A stretch of DNA of 64,000 nt from Lysinibacillus_B sp036662795 (GCF_036662795.1 NZ_JBAFWZ010000016.1:1-64000); one strand, 5' to 3'. Counted from the stretch's first letter, positions 1 through 8,690 are shown. Notes: generated by a model from the sequence alone, not told the origin. Translations and numbers: made by a program.

Positions 1-27
1 ACTGATAAATGCTACTTTGTTTTCCAT
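1..27 (-). CDS. 5' end of an unidentified prophage gene (partial)
   Basis: An ATG at 27..25 on the minus strand is preceded at the right distance by AAGGAGCG, a strong ribosome binding site, and opens the frame MENKVAFIS, which runs off the left edge. By position, after the tail genes of a minus-strand phage late operon, a holin or other lysis-module gene is possible, but nine residues cannot identify it. Confidence 0.5.
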
Positions 28-50
28 GCCCTCGCTCCTTTTCTGCCCAT

Positions 51-77
51 AAAAAATAGCACTGCTCGGCACAGTGC
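51..77 (-). terminator. Rho-independent terminator
   Basis: GCACTG and CAGTGC form a 6-bp stem around a 7-nt loop, followed on the minus strand by TATTTTTTA. It sits just after the DUF4177 gene and before the next minus-strand gene. Confidence 0.6.
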
Positions 78-126
78 ATTGCTTAAACATTATGAAATAA
101 ATAAACCCTTTTTAAAGAAAACTAAA

Positions 127-336
127 TTACCTTATCGGTCTTTTTAATATCAAATTCATACTTTCTACTTCATTTTTAATTCCATCATAATATTCATTCT
201 TTTTAAAAAGTATAGGTATTGCTGATACCAGTTCCCATCCTTCTAATCCGTATTTATTTAGTTTAGATTCCACCCCACTTTCAAGATCAGACCAAAACCC
301 AGAACTTACATTAATTACTTTGTATTCCCAATTCAT
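127..336 (-). CDS. DUF4177 domain small protein
   Basis: This 69-residue protein begins MNWEYKVI and contains the LEGWELVS core and a closing LILKR strand, the pattern of the DUF4177 family (small alpha/beta proteins of unknown function common in Firmicutes and their phages). A longer frame begins at 369, but AAAGGAAGTGG lies 4 nt before the internal ATG at 336, so that start is chosen. It lies between the tail-fibre region and the gene that leaves the window, flanked by terminators on both sides, so it is probably an independent cargo-type gene. Function unknown. Confidence 0.7.
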   Translation of the reverse strand: MNWEYKVINVSSGFWSDLESGVESKLNKYGLEGWELVSAIPILFKKNEYYDGIKNEVESMNLILKRPIR

Positions 337-439
337 AGAACCACTTCCTTTCAATTTTATTTTTAACAAAAGGAAGGGAATGCATACTAAAATAATAGCT
401 CTAGCATATGCGACACTTACTCAACAAAATCAAACGATT

Positions 440-473
440 GTGCAAAAGAAAAGAACGCCCAAATGGTCGCTCT
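440..473 (-). terminator. Rho-independent terminator after the tail-gene remnant
   Basis: On the minus strand an AGAGCGACC arm pairs with GGGCGTTCT (8 of 9 positions) around a 4-nt loop and is followed by TTTTCTTTTG. It lies 18 nt after the stop codon of the degraded tail gene, marking the end of the tail operon. Confidence 0.6.
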
Positions 474-490
474 CTTTAAAGTTATTCTTT

Positions 491-799
491 TCACTGCACT
501 GTTACTGTCACACTTGTGTCCGCGTATCCTGTTGCTTTTATTGTAAATGTTAATAAACCTTTGGGACCGTGAACTACTAAGTAAGGAGCAAGCTTAATGT
601 TCTCATAATTGATTTGAGCTGTAGAAATCCAATCCCGGGGAACAAAATCATTAGTGGGTGATGAAACTATAACGTTTGTAATAGCTGTTCTCCACTGTGG
701 ATCGTCCGTGAAACTGAATTCAACAGGACTTCCATATGCGACAATTCCACTATTGATACTTTTACCTATTTCTAAATATATAGCATTGCTATTCTCGTC
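491..799 (-). pseudogene. C-terminal remnant of a phage tail/fibre protein
   Basis: An open frame of 102 codons on the minus strand, ending at 491, has no ATG, GTG or TTG near its beginning and is bounded upstream by TAA at 800-802. Its end reads TIKATGYADTSVTVTVQ, the closing beta-strand pattern of bacterial surface or phage fibre domains; inside are SPVEFSFTDD and the DW pair. The 170 bp upstream have stops in all frames and include a hairpin related to dispersed repeats elsewhere in the window. I read it as the 3' end of a tail-fibre gene whose 5' part has been lost or replaced. It could instead be expressed by coupling or frameshift, which I consider unlikely. Confidence 0.5.
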
Positions 800-855
800 T
801 TATCCATCTTTATCTCTCTGTTTTATAACGAGCCTACACCGCACAGGCGACTTTC

Positions 856-881
856 ATCGCATACGGCGTGCCGTCAGCGAT
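856..881. repeat. Small hairpin related to dispersed chromosomal repeats
   Basis: ATCGC and GCGAT flank a core with GACGGC and GCC that resembles the hairpin copies near 43445 and 51258. It lies in the degraded stretch upstream of the tail-gene remnant, suggesting that a chromosomal repeat entered the prophage. Confidence 0.3.
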
Positions 882-976
882 AAACCTTCAAAACTTATTT
901 CCCTTTCATGAATTTAACATCAGAAGGTTAAAGTTAAGTTAAATTTTGAAATTTATACAATAAAAATAACGCTAGC

Positions 977-1141
977 TTATGCTGCGTTTGTGTATGTTTC
1001 TGTGATTAGTAATGTTAATTCCGTATATTCTTCGTCGTTGAGTTTTCCAAAAGCATAAAACGTATCAATGCGTTTTGTCGCTTCTTGCTCCTGATGGATT
1101 TTAGCGGGAATAATTTTTTTCATCAGTAAGTAAGGTGTCAT
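977..1141 (-). CDS. XkdX-like small phage tail-region protein
   Basis: A 54-residue frame, MTPYLLMKK to ITETYTNAA, with an ATG at 1141 preceded by AAGGAGGTG. The segment TFYAFGKLNDEEYTELTLLI resembles the short helical proteins of the XkdX type found after tail-fibre genes in Bacillus phages (helix, Gly-Lys-Leu turn, acidic helix). It overlaps the stop codon of the preceding 46-residue gene by 4 bp (ATGA), so the two are translationally coupled. Exact role unknown. Confidence 0.7.
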   Translation of the reverse strand: MTPYLLMKKIIPAKIHQEQEATKRIDTFYAFGKLNDEEYTELTLLITETYTNAA

Positions 1142-1278
1142 TTCGATTCACCTCCTTGTATTTCGAGTAATTGTGTTTGCCACTGTAATTCTGACAAAAT
1201 TTGCTCTTCGATTGACGGTCGCTGTTCGGTAGGTTGAATTACTTCTATTAATGCTTCATCTACGTAAATTTCAGGCAT
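1138..1278 (-). CDS. Small hypothetical phage protein
   Basis: A 46-residue, acidic, glutamine-rich protein (MPEIYVDEALIEV start, ending LLEIQGGESK). It overlaps the end of the preceding tail gene by 8 bp and the start of the next by 4 bp, the coupled arrangement typical of phage tail operons. No recognised domain. Confidence 0.6.
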   Translation of the reverse strand: MPEIYVDEALIEVIQPTEQRPSIEEQILSELQWQTQLLEIQGGESK

Positions 1279-1828
1279 ATTCAACACCTCCGCTAATATC
1301 AATCAAACACGAATTATCGGCTGTATTCGGACATTGTATTTCTATTTCTAATTTATTGAAAAATATAGATGTTGCACCTACGATTTCTTGGCTCATATTC
1401 TTATTGTTTTCAGTATTTACAAAAGGGAATTCTGGATATTTGGTTAAAATGGCGCCTAGTTGTTTAGTGTATTTAAACGACGACGTATATATAGGTCCCA
1501 CAGATGCATTTTGCGCTGTTAGGGTTATGTCAACTATCGTTACACCGTCAATTTTAACACGTATAATTGCTGTACTTGTTGACCCTAATGCCGTCGTTTT
1601 TATGTTCATATAATCTATAAATCCAGGGCTATTTATTGCGAAAACTTTCGTAAGAGTGGGTATGTTTTTGCCTGTGTAAGCTCTCGACAGATGGCGATAT
1701 TGCCCCCAATCAGTACCCGCACTAATAGGAAATTGACTTAAAATATTTGTTGTATCTTGCTTAATTAAAGATTGCTGTTGCTTTAAATCCTCCGACTGCT
1801 CATATGTCGGTAAATTAATTTGCGTCAT
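1271..1828 (-). CDS. Phage tail/baseplate-associated protein, unknown
   Basis: A 185-residue protein with an N-terminal helix rich in Gln (YEQSEDLKQQQSLIKQDT) that could form a short coiled coil, followed by a beta-rich body (IIRVKIDGVTIVDITLTA). The composition fits a receptor-binding or fibre-attachment protein. It lies 2 nt after the preceding fibre gene and couples to the next gene. I do not recognise a family; the call rests on position in the tail-fibre block. Confidence 0.6.
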   Translation of the reverse strand: MTQINLPTYEQSEDLKQQQSLIKQDTTNILSQFPISAGTDWGQYRHLSRAYTGKNIPTLTKVFAINSPGFIDYMNIKTTALGSTSTAIIRVKIDGVTIVDITLTAQNASVGPIYTSSFKYTKQLGAILTKYPEFPFVNTENNKNMSQEIVGATSIFFNKLEIEIQCPNTADNSCLIDISGGVEYA

Positions 1829-1830
1829 TA

Positions 1831-2211
1831 CTAAATCACCTCACTAATATTAATCGTTAAACATCCTAACTCATTATTCACACCGAAACTAATTTGTTTT
1901 TTTACAGCGCCATCCATAAATTGATTGTGTATAGCCATTTCCGCCAAATGTTGAGTAACTGACTCTTCTATTGTTGTCAATTTATTATTCAGAATTCGCC
2001 CCTGATTAGCACTTAAGGCATTCACTGCTGATGTACTTGAAAGTAAATCTTCGACCGTTACACCAGCTTTCTGTGCTTCTTTACTTAATTCGTGGAATAG
2101 CCAGTTGATATGTTGTGCGCTCGGTTTCATACCAGGCTGCCAACCATTTATTTTTAATTCCTCTGGAGGCTCCACGCCTGGCGCTCTCCAAATTGGTATT
2201 TGTACAGACAT
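1831..2211 (-). CDS. Phage tail fibre N-terminal (attachment) protein
   Basis: A 126-residue protein with an N-terminal segment of the fibre type (WRAPGVEPPEELK, then GWQPGMKPSAQHINWLF). The proline-rich entry followed by an aromatic INWLFHEL helix is the usual opening of fibres that dock on the baseplate. A helical segment with NQG and NNKLTTIE follows. Its small size and the separate downstream gene suggest a modular fibre split over several polypeptides. It directly follows the YmfQ-like baseplate gene. Confidence 0.65.
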   Translation of the reverse strand: MSVQIPIWRAPGVEPPEELKINGWQPGMKPSAQHINWLFHELSKEAQKAGVTVEDLLSSTSAVNALSANQGRILNNKLTTIEESVTQHLAEMAIHNQFMDGAVKKQISFGVNNELGCLTINISEVI

Positions 2212-2229
2212 TTCTTATTCCTCCTTTAG

Positions 2230-2865
2230 TTAGATTGGTAATTCGATATCTCCTGATGGCGTGTATACTGCTCCAAGATAACCACCGAGCGCATCGTCAT
2301 TAATATCTCCTAACCCTTTTGTAGTATCTATTGAATTAGATATATCCCCAAATTCAAATGTACCGGTAAGCTCTACTGTACCAACCGATACGCCACCAGC
2401 CACAGTACGTTTTACGATACGCACAAAATTTGATGGATCTAGACCAGCCTCGTTCAGTTTTGCAAGCGGTAATTCAATTACTTTTATAGCTGCAGGCTCT
2501 GGTTCGTGTTCATCAAACCACTTTTCTTGCAGTCTAATTTCACTTGGTGGCACTGATAATGCAGTAGATAATACTTGGATAATCGTATCAATGGTGCCAT
2601 CAGATAAATTACGTGCAATTTTTGACTTTAAAAGGATGCGATACACTGGGTCAGTAGCTTTCCCTCGTGGTTGTTTTACGTTTTCCCCTATATGATCAAG
2701 TGTACGACCTTCTGCTTTATCAATATCTCGCCAATCCTCTACCGTGTCGATAGTTTGCTTTAATTCGGTTAATTGCTCGCTAAATATTCGCATGAGCTTA
2801 GCGAGGTAACCGGTCCATTTAAAATAATGACCAAACTTACTGATAATGTTTTTTAGATCAAACAT
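2230..2865 (-). CDS. YmfQ/XkdU-like baseplate wedge protein
   Basis: A 211-residue protein with the family pattern: an N-terminal helical region that includes WRDIDKAEGRTLDHIGENV, the conserved YRILLKSKIARN motif, then a domain that carries the host-side extension. Proteins of this type (YmfQ/DUF2313, DUF2612, Mu gp48) join the gpJ-like wedge. It overlaps the baseplate J gene by 8 bp. The C-terminal part after about residue 165 is beta-rich and possibly specific to this phage. Confidence 0.75.
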   Translation of the reverse strand: MFDLKNIISKFGHYFKWTGYLAKLMRIFSEQLTELKQTIDTVEDWRDIDKAEGRTLDHIGENVKQPRGKATDPVYRILLKSKIARNLSDGTIDTIIQVLSTALSVPPSEIRLQEKWFDEHEPEPAAIKVIELPLAKLNEAGLDPSNFVRIVKRTVAGGVSVGTVELTGTFEFGDISNSIDTTKGLGDINDDALGGYLGAVYTPSGDIELPI

Positions 2866-4036
2866 TAATCGTCACCTCTATGTCAGCAGCGTTTAATTGA
2901 GCTACTTCATAGATGGATATGTCGATGTTATTTTCATCGTACAAGAGACCGTCTGTACTCAATGTTAAATTAGCATCCGTTACACCATCCACACCCATAA
3001 TGTGGGCTAATCCCTTTGCGAAAACGACTTTTTCACCCATTGTTAAACCGGCTACTACACTTCCATCTGTACGAGTACCACCGATGTAGTTTATAAGAGC
3101 ATTTTTTACATCAGATTCGCCGTTTGCAGTAAATGTTGCATCCGTAGATAGTGTGATTTTAGCGTATATACGTACTACTGACGCTCTCGTAAATCCTATT
3201 GGATGTGTATATCCACCAATATCTGTAGCGTTAATTACAGTGGTTCCGTATGCTCTAATACCACCTGCTTTTTTACGTATAATAGCTTGGGCAATTTCGT
3301 TATCATCTCCACCTAAAACAAAGCTTTGGAGAGCCTTCCCCGGGGTGCCGTAGATATCTGTTACTAGCGTGTCGTTCTCTACAACAAAGGCTGCTCGTAC
3401 ATCACTAATCTTTAGCAATTCAGCCCTTACAGCTGCTGGAGTACCGCTACCTAATCCCTCTACGGTGATATCTGCGCGCTCACGAGCTTCTTGATCCGTT
3501 TCTTTTTCACGGCCACCTGATGTTTTTGATAAGTTAGTAACTGCAGTTATGTCAGCGTTTGGATTTACTATGACATTGATAAGTCCAACACCTACGTTCC
3601 CGATTGTGCCTATCTCAGTACAGACAACCTTCGCATAGCCATCACCGTTAATATCGAGGGTGACATCCTCAATTGTTTCGAAGTTAATATTGTTCGCTGT
3701 GCCCACAATAAAACCGGCAGGCTCCGTATATTCAGGAGTGCCGGTCAATTTCACTTCGCCAGTAGCGTATTGAGCTAGATTTCTTGTAATACCTGCATAT
3801 GGTAGTAATTTATCTAGATTAGTACCTTCAGCGGAGTTCCTAAAACCGCTGTGAAAAACAGCTTCAATTGCTTGCCACGCTAACGATAGAAACCATGCCA
3901 TAATTCGCAATAAGCGCCCTAGCACACCACGTTCGCTAACATTAGCATTTGCACCAAACAATTCTTGCGCTTTAGAAGTCATATCATTGAGTAAATCATC
4001 GTATGTTTTGCGCTTAAAACCGTTACGGTCCAACAT
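2858..4036 (-). CDS. Baseplate J-like protein (XkdT/gpJ wedge)
   Basis: About 392 residues, close to the family length. Diagnostic are the N-terminal DLLNDMTSKAQELFG helix, GTNLDKLLPYAGITR, the GTPEYTEPAGFIVGT segment and the SGGREKETDQEARERA motif that marks baseplate J proteins. A frame extends up to 4072, but GAGGGGGTG lies 7 nt before the ATG at 4036, so the shorter form starting MLDRNGFKRK is chosen. It forms the baseplate wedge with the gp25-like and YmfQ-like neighbours. It overlaps both by 8 to 14 bp. Confidence 0.85.
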   Translation of the reverse strand: MLDRNGFKRKTYDDLLNDMTSKAQELFGANANVSERGVLGRLLRIMAWFLSLAWQAIEAVFHSGFRNSAEGTNLDKLLPYAGITRNLAQYATGEVKLTGTPEYTEPAGFIVGTANNINFETIEDVTLDINGDGYAKVVCTEIGTIGNVGVGLINVIVNPNADITAVTNLSKTSGGREKETDQEARERADITVEGLGSGTPAAVRAELLKISDVRAAFVVENDTLVTDIYGTPGKALQSFVLGGDDNEIAQAIIRKKAGGIRAYGTTVINATDIGGYTHPIGFTRASVVRIYAKITLSTDATFTANGESDVKNALINYIGGTRTDGSVVAGLTMGEKVVFAKGLAHIMGVDGVTDANLTLSTDGLLYDENNIDISIYEVAQLNAADIEVTINV

Positions 4037-4382
4037 CCAGCTGCACCCCCTCACGTAAATTAGTACCATCACCGAGCGTTACATCGAAAAGAATTTCTCG
4101 TTCACGATTTTTAGTATGAGATATAACATCTACACTATTGATAGTAGCAATACGTTCCTCATTTCCTAACACTCGAAATATTTCGGCTCTTGCTTGAGCA
4201 TCTGTTGTTTTCCCAAGCAATAAATCATGATCAGTACCACTTAAAAGATTTAAAAACCAATCACCTATGTTAGAGCCTAGGTCAATTTCGATACATTGAG
4301 CAACGTCTTTCTCATTTTCGATTAAGGAGAAATCTCCGTTTTCAAATAGTAAATCACGGTCCTTTAACGCTAGATTAATCAT
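4023..4382 (-). CDS. gp25-like/DUF2634 (XkdS) baseplate wedge protein
   Basis: A 119-residue protein with the gp25 pattern: LENGDFSLIENEKDVAQCIEI early, GDWFLNLLSGTDH in the middle, and a C-terminal DVTLGDGTNLREGVQLDV. This family initiates sheath assembly and couples to the baseplate J protein. It overlaps its upstream neighbour (ATGA) and the baseplate J gene. Confidence 0.8.
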   Translation of the reverse strand: MINLALKDRDLLFENGDFSLIENEKDVAQCIEIDLGSNIGDWFLNLLSGTDHDLLLGKTTDAQARAEIFRVLGNEERIATINSVDVISHTKNREREILFDVTLGDGTNLREGVQLDVGP

Positions 4383-4753
4383 TGGAATACCCCCACGATA
4401 ACAGCATCTACTACACTAAAACGACGACCGCTAGGATTAGTCAATTGACCTTTTTGAGCTTGATCTATAGACGACTGGGAAAAAACAACTTGTACAATAT
4501 CTCCGCTCTGCAGATACGGAATATACTCTTGTGGAGCACCACCGTTTACTTTGAATCGATGTTTAAGGACTGGGACATTTTCTAATACCTCTCGTTCTTG
4601 GTATACACCTTCACTAATCTGTACTTTAATTAGAGGCTTTATTTTAGCAGTCCGAGCACCTTCGTTATAACTCAATACACGAGCTGGCATAGAAGTGTTG
4701 ATGCTGCTTAAAATTTTATTTTCCATTTCTTTAAAAAATCGAGCGCCACTCAT
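4379..4753 (-). CDS. Gp138-type baseplate/spike protein (XkdR-like)
   Basis: A 124-residue protein with an OB-fold-like middle (MPARVLSYNEGARTAKIKPLIKV, then YLQSGDIVQVVF), which fits the Gp138 N-terminal family of membrane-piercing baseplate spikes. The order hub - Gp138 - gp25 - J is the standard one for this phage type. The 4-bp overlaps on both sides indicate coupled translation. No C-terminal needle repeat is present, so the tip may be another protein. Confidence 0.65.
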   Translation of the reverse strand: MSGARFFKEMENKILSSINTSMPARVLSYNEGARTAKIKPLIKVQISEGVYQEREVLENVPVLKHRFKVNGGAPQEYIPYLQSGDIVQVVFSQSSIDQAQKGQLTNPSGRRFSVVDAVIVGVFQ

Positions 4754-5568
4754 AAAATCGCCTCCACTTCAGTGAAAAAGTCACTGCCATATACTTTTCC
4801 GTGGTGTTTCCCTTTACGAACTCGTAACTTAGCTTTAATTCCAACTGCTTCAAGGTTGATGATGCTCGCTGTGTTCATTCGATGTTGTAGCAAAGATTTA
4901 ATTTTATAACCACGAACAGATACTTTGCCATCCATGCCATCCATCTCTTCCTCGAAATACTCAGGAGAGCCGACAAGGCCTGTTGTTTTATTTAGTATGA
5001 AGTTATGGTTATCACCCTCTTTTAAAGAGCGAATATAAATATTACCTCTTGAAATATAAGCAGATACACCGCAATCTTTTGCGATATTTTGAATCTCTTC
5101 AATGACATTACCATCAATGCTATAACCTTTTTCATACGTAACATTTTTGGATAGTTTAATAACAGCGATTTTTAAGCCTGCAGCTTTTGCTAAGTCATTT
5201 AGTAGTGCATTTGCTTTAATTCCGTTTTTCCATGTTTTTGTAAGCTTCTTTTTAGCATTATAGGGTACCGAGTCCAGTACTTTGATAACAGTAAGTCTAT
5301 CCGTACCGATTTTAGGCGTTTTCACATTTGTGATACGACCTTTTAATAAAACACCTTTATCACCTTTGTAACCACCGTTAAGCGTCAGTTGCTGCCCTAC
5401 TTTTAGGTTGTTGATTGTATTTTGAGATAAATTAAAAACCCTAACCTCAGAAAGATTAGGGGTAAGATCATCATCGAATGGTACTTCAAATTCGATATCT
5501 AAATTTTCATTTGTAATTTTAACGTTTCCACTGACAATTTCTAAGACACGACCAAAGAGTTTAACCAT
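4750..5568 (-). CDS. Baseplate hub protein (XkdQ/gpD-like)
   Basis: A 272-residue protein with FEVPFDDDLTPNLSEVRVFNLS, the opening of hub proteins that trimerise at the tail end, a middle VIEEIQNIAKDCGVSAYISRGNIYIR domain resembling late control protein gpD, and a C-terminal KVYGSDFFTEVEAI segment typical of this family. It connects the tail tube to the baseplate. It overlaps the plug gene by 8 bp and the spike gene by 4 bp. Confidence 0.75.
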   Translation of the reverse strand: MVKLFGRVLEIVSGNVKITNENLDIEFEVPFDDDLTPNLSEVRVFNLSQNTINNLKVGQQLTLNGGYKGDKGVLLKGRITNVKTPKIGTDRLTVIKVLDSVPYNAKKKLTKTWKNGIKANALLNDLAKAAGLKIAVIKLSKNVTYEKGYSIDGNVIEEIQNIAKDCGVSAYISRGNIYIRSLKEGDNHNFILNKTTGLVGSPEYFEEEMDGMDGKVSVRGYKIKSLLQHRMNTASIINLEAVGIKAKLRVRKGKHHGKVYGSDFFTEVEAIL

Positions 5569-5878
5569 CGTTATCCACCACCAAAAAGACTGTTTTGTTT
5601 AAGTTATCCCATCCAACACGCGTTTCTTTTCCTGATTCGTCAATTGGGATAATCTCTGGTGCCGGGAATCGTTCGTCATATATTTCGCTAAATAATGACT
5701 GTCCATATACGATTTTTTCACCATGTACTAATACTTCTCCATCTTTAAATAAATCGACTGTGAAATAATCGCCATGGGCATTGTAATGCACTTCAAACTC
5801 AAATAATTCAGCACCCAGTTCCGTCTCGAATCGATAAGGAATAAGGTCCTTCTCTATTTCGATGTACTCTTTATTCAT
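5561..5878 (-). CDS. Phage baseplate plug-like protein
   Basis: A 105-residue acidic protein (YIEIEKDLIPYRFETELGAELF, later FTVDLFKDGEVLVHGEKIVYG). This fold and gene position, between the LysM/Dit-like protein and the hub, match the baseplate plug family described in contractile phages such as cyanophage Pam3. The assignment is by pattern and position only. Confidence 0.6.
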   Translation of the reverse strand: MNKEYIEIEKDLIPYRFETELGAELFEFEVHYNAHGDYFTVDLFKDGEVLVHGEKIVYGQSLFSEIYDERFPAPEIIPIDESGKETRVGWDNLNKTVFLVVDNDG

Positions 5879-5881
5879 GCA

Positions 5882-6481
5882 TTACACCACCCTTAACTTT
5901 ACGCCGATTGGTATTTTTGTTGGCTCGTATTTATTCCACTTCTGCAATTGAGCAATGGATGATCCATATTTCTTCGACAATCCCCAATAGGTATCACCTT
6001 TTTTTACTGTGTGGTACACTTCGCTCGTTTTTTTATTAGCATTTTGCTTTTGTCCGCTAGATGTTACTCCTTTCACTTGTGGCGAGACTGTAGGTGCCAC
6101 ATAAGAGGGGTTTGCAATATCTAATTCAGTTAATGTGCAACTAAAATCGTAGCCGTTCATCATATCAACAGATGCTTTCAATTGCAAACCATGCATTAAC
6201 ATATTCTTGTATATACGTCTGCCCTCATAGGTGTTTAATTTGCCAGTCTTTTCCCACTTATAAAATTCGTTTACCACTGCTTCTAGATGTGACGGTGTTG
6301 GTCTTATTAGCTTTCCGGTTAGCTTCACTACTTTGGGTTGTCGTTCTACATGATCAGTAACATTAATGCCCTTTTCGACTTTGTGAGAGGGGATATCAAC
6401 ATCTAAATCTACATTTTCATTTTGAACTAAAACAGCATATCCATTGATAAATGATTTACCGATGAAATCTAATGTAGTCAT
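5882..6481 (-). CDS. LysM-containing baseplate/tail protein (XkdP/Dit-like)
   Basis: A 199-residue protein in two parts. The N-terminal 130 residues (FINGYAVLVQNENVDLDVDIPSHKVEKG) resemble Dit-like collar proteins; the C-terminal LysM motif (YHTVKKGDTYWGLSKKYG, then LQKWNKYEP and IPIGVKLRVV) binds peptidoglycan or, in tails, acts as an assembly clamp. It lies directly after the tape measure gene, as in PBSX-like operons. The linker between the parts is Ser/Gln/Asn-rich. Confidence 0.75.
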   Translation of the reverse strand: MTTLDFIGKSFINGYAVLVQNENVDLDVDIPSHKVEKGINVTDHVERQPKVVKLTGKLIRPTPSHLEAVVNEFYKWEKTGKLNTYEGRRIYKNMLMHGLQLKASVDMMNGYDFSCTLTELDIANPSYVAPTVSPQVKGVTSSGQKQNANKKTSEVYHTVKKGDTYWGLSKKYGSSIAQLQKWNKYEPTKIPIGVKLRVV

Positions 6482-6482
6482 A

Positions 6483-8501
6483 CTATCCCCCCAATATAAT
6501 GTCTAAATCAGCAAAGTATTCGTCTAACGCATCTTTGAGATTTTGAGCAGTTTCTTCGTTTGTATTGCCACCTTGCACCTGAATAACCACTGGGGCATGT
6601 ATTGAAGTGTTGTTTCCACCGCCACCATCAAGGACTTTTACAGATCCGCCTCCGCCACCATTTTGACCACCGCTAGATAAATCAATTTCTGGATAACGTC
6701 CGTCACCTTTTAAAATCCCTGCGCTACGCAATGCATCTGCTTCATCCGCTTGTATTACTGCCTCATCTTTGTGTAGTAGGGCTGGCATATCATCATAAGG
6801 GACACGACCGAGACCTGTATCGAGAGCCATTCGTTGTGGTCCCATACCGGGGGTTTTTGGCGCTGTTGGTTGAGCTGTTCCACCTTTTTCGAAACTTCCC
6901 CAATCAACTTTTGCAACAAGTGGTATAGATACACCTGGAATTTTATTTAAAGTTTTTATCAAGCCATTAATTGTTCCAATTACTGCATTCACACTAGTCG
7001 CCGCTGAACGTTGGATAGCTCCCCATACGTTTTCCCAAATAGATTTCGTTGAATCCCAATTCTTTGCTAAATCAATAGCTGCATTTATCAAGAAACCAAG
7101 CGGCCCTAATGCTATAGTGATTATACTAGGAAGTCCCCCTATTGCTCCTAAAACATCTTTTGTTTTAGCAACAACAACGTCCCAATTTTTATAGAGTAAA
7201 ACACCGATTGCTATAATACCTGCAATTGCCGCTACAGCTATACCAATTGGTGATGTTAAGAACGCTACCGCCGCACCAAATGCTGTTGTTGCAAATGTCA
7301 TTGCTCCAGTAACGGCAGTGTAAATCGGACCTGTTCCTATCGCAAATAAGACTGCTGCATTATAAATGGCCATAGCTCCAGTAATTGCGTAATAAGCAGT
7401 AACTCCACCTAAAATTCCAGCTATTAGCCAGTCAAACGTATCAATGAAGTTCATTATCGCATCATATCCAGTGACAAAGCCATCTGCTATAGCAAAAGCA
7501 CCATCAATCATTGGTGTAGGGTCAAACGCTACAATTTTTTCAGTAAGCCACTTAATACCTGTAGTTACGTGAGGTAAAAATTCTTTCCCTGACGCCGCTT
7601 GGAAATCCACCCAAGCCTGCTTTAAATTACCTATTATGTTCTCGAAACCATCAGCTTCACGAGCTGCTTGACCTAAAGCCTTTGATGTTTTGTTACCATC
7701 TTCGACCATTTTAAGTAATGTTTCTTGCTTTTGAGCTTCACTTAACTTTTTGAATTCTTTACCGAATAAATCCACAGCAGCCGCATTTCTTGTGAATTCT
7801 GTAGCCGATATACCTAGAGCAGCATCATTTTCGTAGCTACCTTTTAAAAAAGATTGAAGGTTTTCTGTTACATCTTCTATAGAACGATCGTAGAATGCTG
7901 CACTATCCGCAGCCGCCATAGTAGCTCGTTCTGAAATTGATAAAGCCTCTTTGGTATCTAAACCGGTAGTCATAGCGAAAGCTGCTATCTTTACAAAACT
8001 ACCTTTTAAGCGACCCTCAGCAATTGATGTTTCTTTAGCAATCGAACTAAGAGCCCCACTTGCATCAGATTCTACACCCTTAAAAACTTGCTCGAATTGC
8101 GAATCTAGGGCTTGTGCGCTTGCTGCTGCCTCAATTGCACCAACAGCAAAATCTTTAATTGTATCTACAGCGATATAACCGCCAATAGCAACACCAACAG
8201 CCACAACCGTGCTCTTTAACCAATTCATGGCACCGCCTGCTTTTTTGGTTTCTTTTTCAAGATCATTGAGGCTATTATCATCTAAATCTTCAACTGCTTT
8301 ATCAGCTTTTTTAATATCTTTGTTTAAATCATCAAAATCCCCAGAAAGAGATTTTGTCTCTTTTTCAATTTTTTTGAATGGATCAATACCATCTAAATCC
8401 TCAAAAGCTTCTTTAACATTATCCATCATTGCATCCAGTTCTTTTAAAGGGTCGTCGTCAATTTCCATACCGACTTCTACGAATAAGTCTCGTAAACTCA
8501 T
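6483..8501 (-). CDS. Tail tape measure protein
   Basis: A 672-residue protein, the longest of the tail cluster. It has an N-terminal coiled-coil region rich in Asp, Lys and Leu (residues about 15-85), hydrophobic helices around 95-115 and 360-460 that are alanine/glycine rich, and a glycine-rich C-terminal part (GGGGGS near 630). This is the usual make-up of the protein that sets tail length and is ejected with DNA. It overlaps the frameshifted chaperone by 4 bp. At about 1 Angstrom-scale rise per residue such a protein would predict a tail near 100 nm, but that estimate is generic. Confidence 0.85.
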   Translation of the reverse strand: MSLRDLFVEVGMEIDDDPLKELDAMMDNVKEAFEDLDGIDPFKKIEKETKSLSGDFDDLNKDIKKADKAVEDLDDNSLNDLEKETKKAGGAMNWLKSTVVAVGVAIGGYIAVDTIKDFAVGAIEAAASAQALDSQFEQVFKGVESDASGALSSIAKETSIAEGRLKGSFVKIAAFAMTTGLDTKEALSISERATMAAADSAAFYDRSIEDVTENLQSFLKGSYENDAALGISATEFTRNAAAVDLFGKEFKKLSEAQKQETLLKMVEDGNKTSKALGQAAREADGFENIIGNLKQAWVDFQAASGKEFLPHVTTGIKWLTEKIVAFDPTPMIDGAFAIADGFVTGYDAIMNFIDTFDWLIAGILGGVTAYYAITGAMAIYNAAVLFAIGTGPIYTAVTGAMTFATTAFGAAVAFLTSPIGIAVAAIAGIIAIGVLLYKNWDVVVAKTKDVLGAIGGLPSIITIALGPLGFLINAAIDLAKNWDSTKSIWENVWGAIQRSAATSVNAVIGTINGLIKTLNKIPGVSIPLVAKVDWGSFEKGGTAQPTAPKTPGMGPQRMALDTGLGRVPYDDMPALLHKDEAVIQADEADALRSAGILKGDGRYPEIDLSSGGQNGGGGGSVKVLDGGGGNNTSIHAPVVIQVQGGNTNEETAQNLKDALDEYFADLDIILGG

Positions 8502-8690
8502 GAATTCGCCCCCTTCGACTGATTGATTTTATCAATTTGAATATCAATGGCCTTATTTAATTGAGCAAGCTCATGTTGTGTCATTTTACAAACTTCTGTA
8601 TACGAGGCGACCTTTTCGACAATCGGTCGCCAAAATCCCCAGTTCTTTTCAACATTCCTGCGATAAATATAATCGGATTCCTTAGCGAAA
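8498..8690 (-). CDS. Tail assembly chaperone, frameshifted C-terminal half
   Basis: Directly after the first chaperone frame a second frame in the +1 (or -2) register reads FAKESDYIYRRN, then NWGFWRPIVEKVASYTEV, and stops at 8498, overlapping the tape measure start. It has no start codon or ribosome binding site of its own. The junction lies on a TTTTT run just before the stop of the first frame. In most tailed phages this gene pair yields a minor fusion product by programmed frameshifting, essential for tail assembly. The amount of frameshift cannot be judged from sequence. Confidence 0.65.

Noticed and set aside
1..976. Left attachment site matching the tRNA-Arg 3' end
   Set aside because: I looked for the T-arm sequence and found no copy in the first kilobase; the left prophage end is outside the window.
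6172..8526. Plus-strand frames inside tape measure and baseplate genes
   Set aside because: They lie opposite long, well-supported minus-strand genes, have no ribosome binding sites, and show low-complexity composition typical of shadows.
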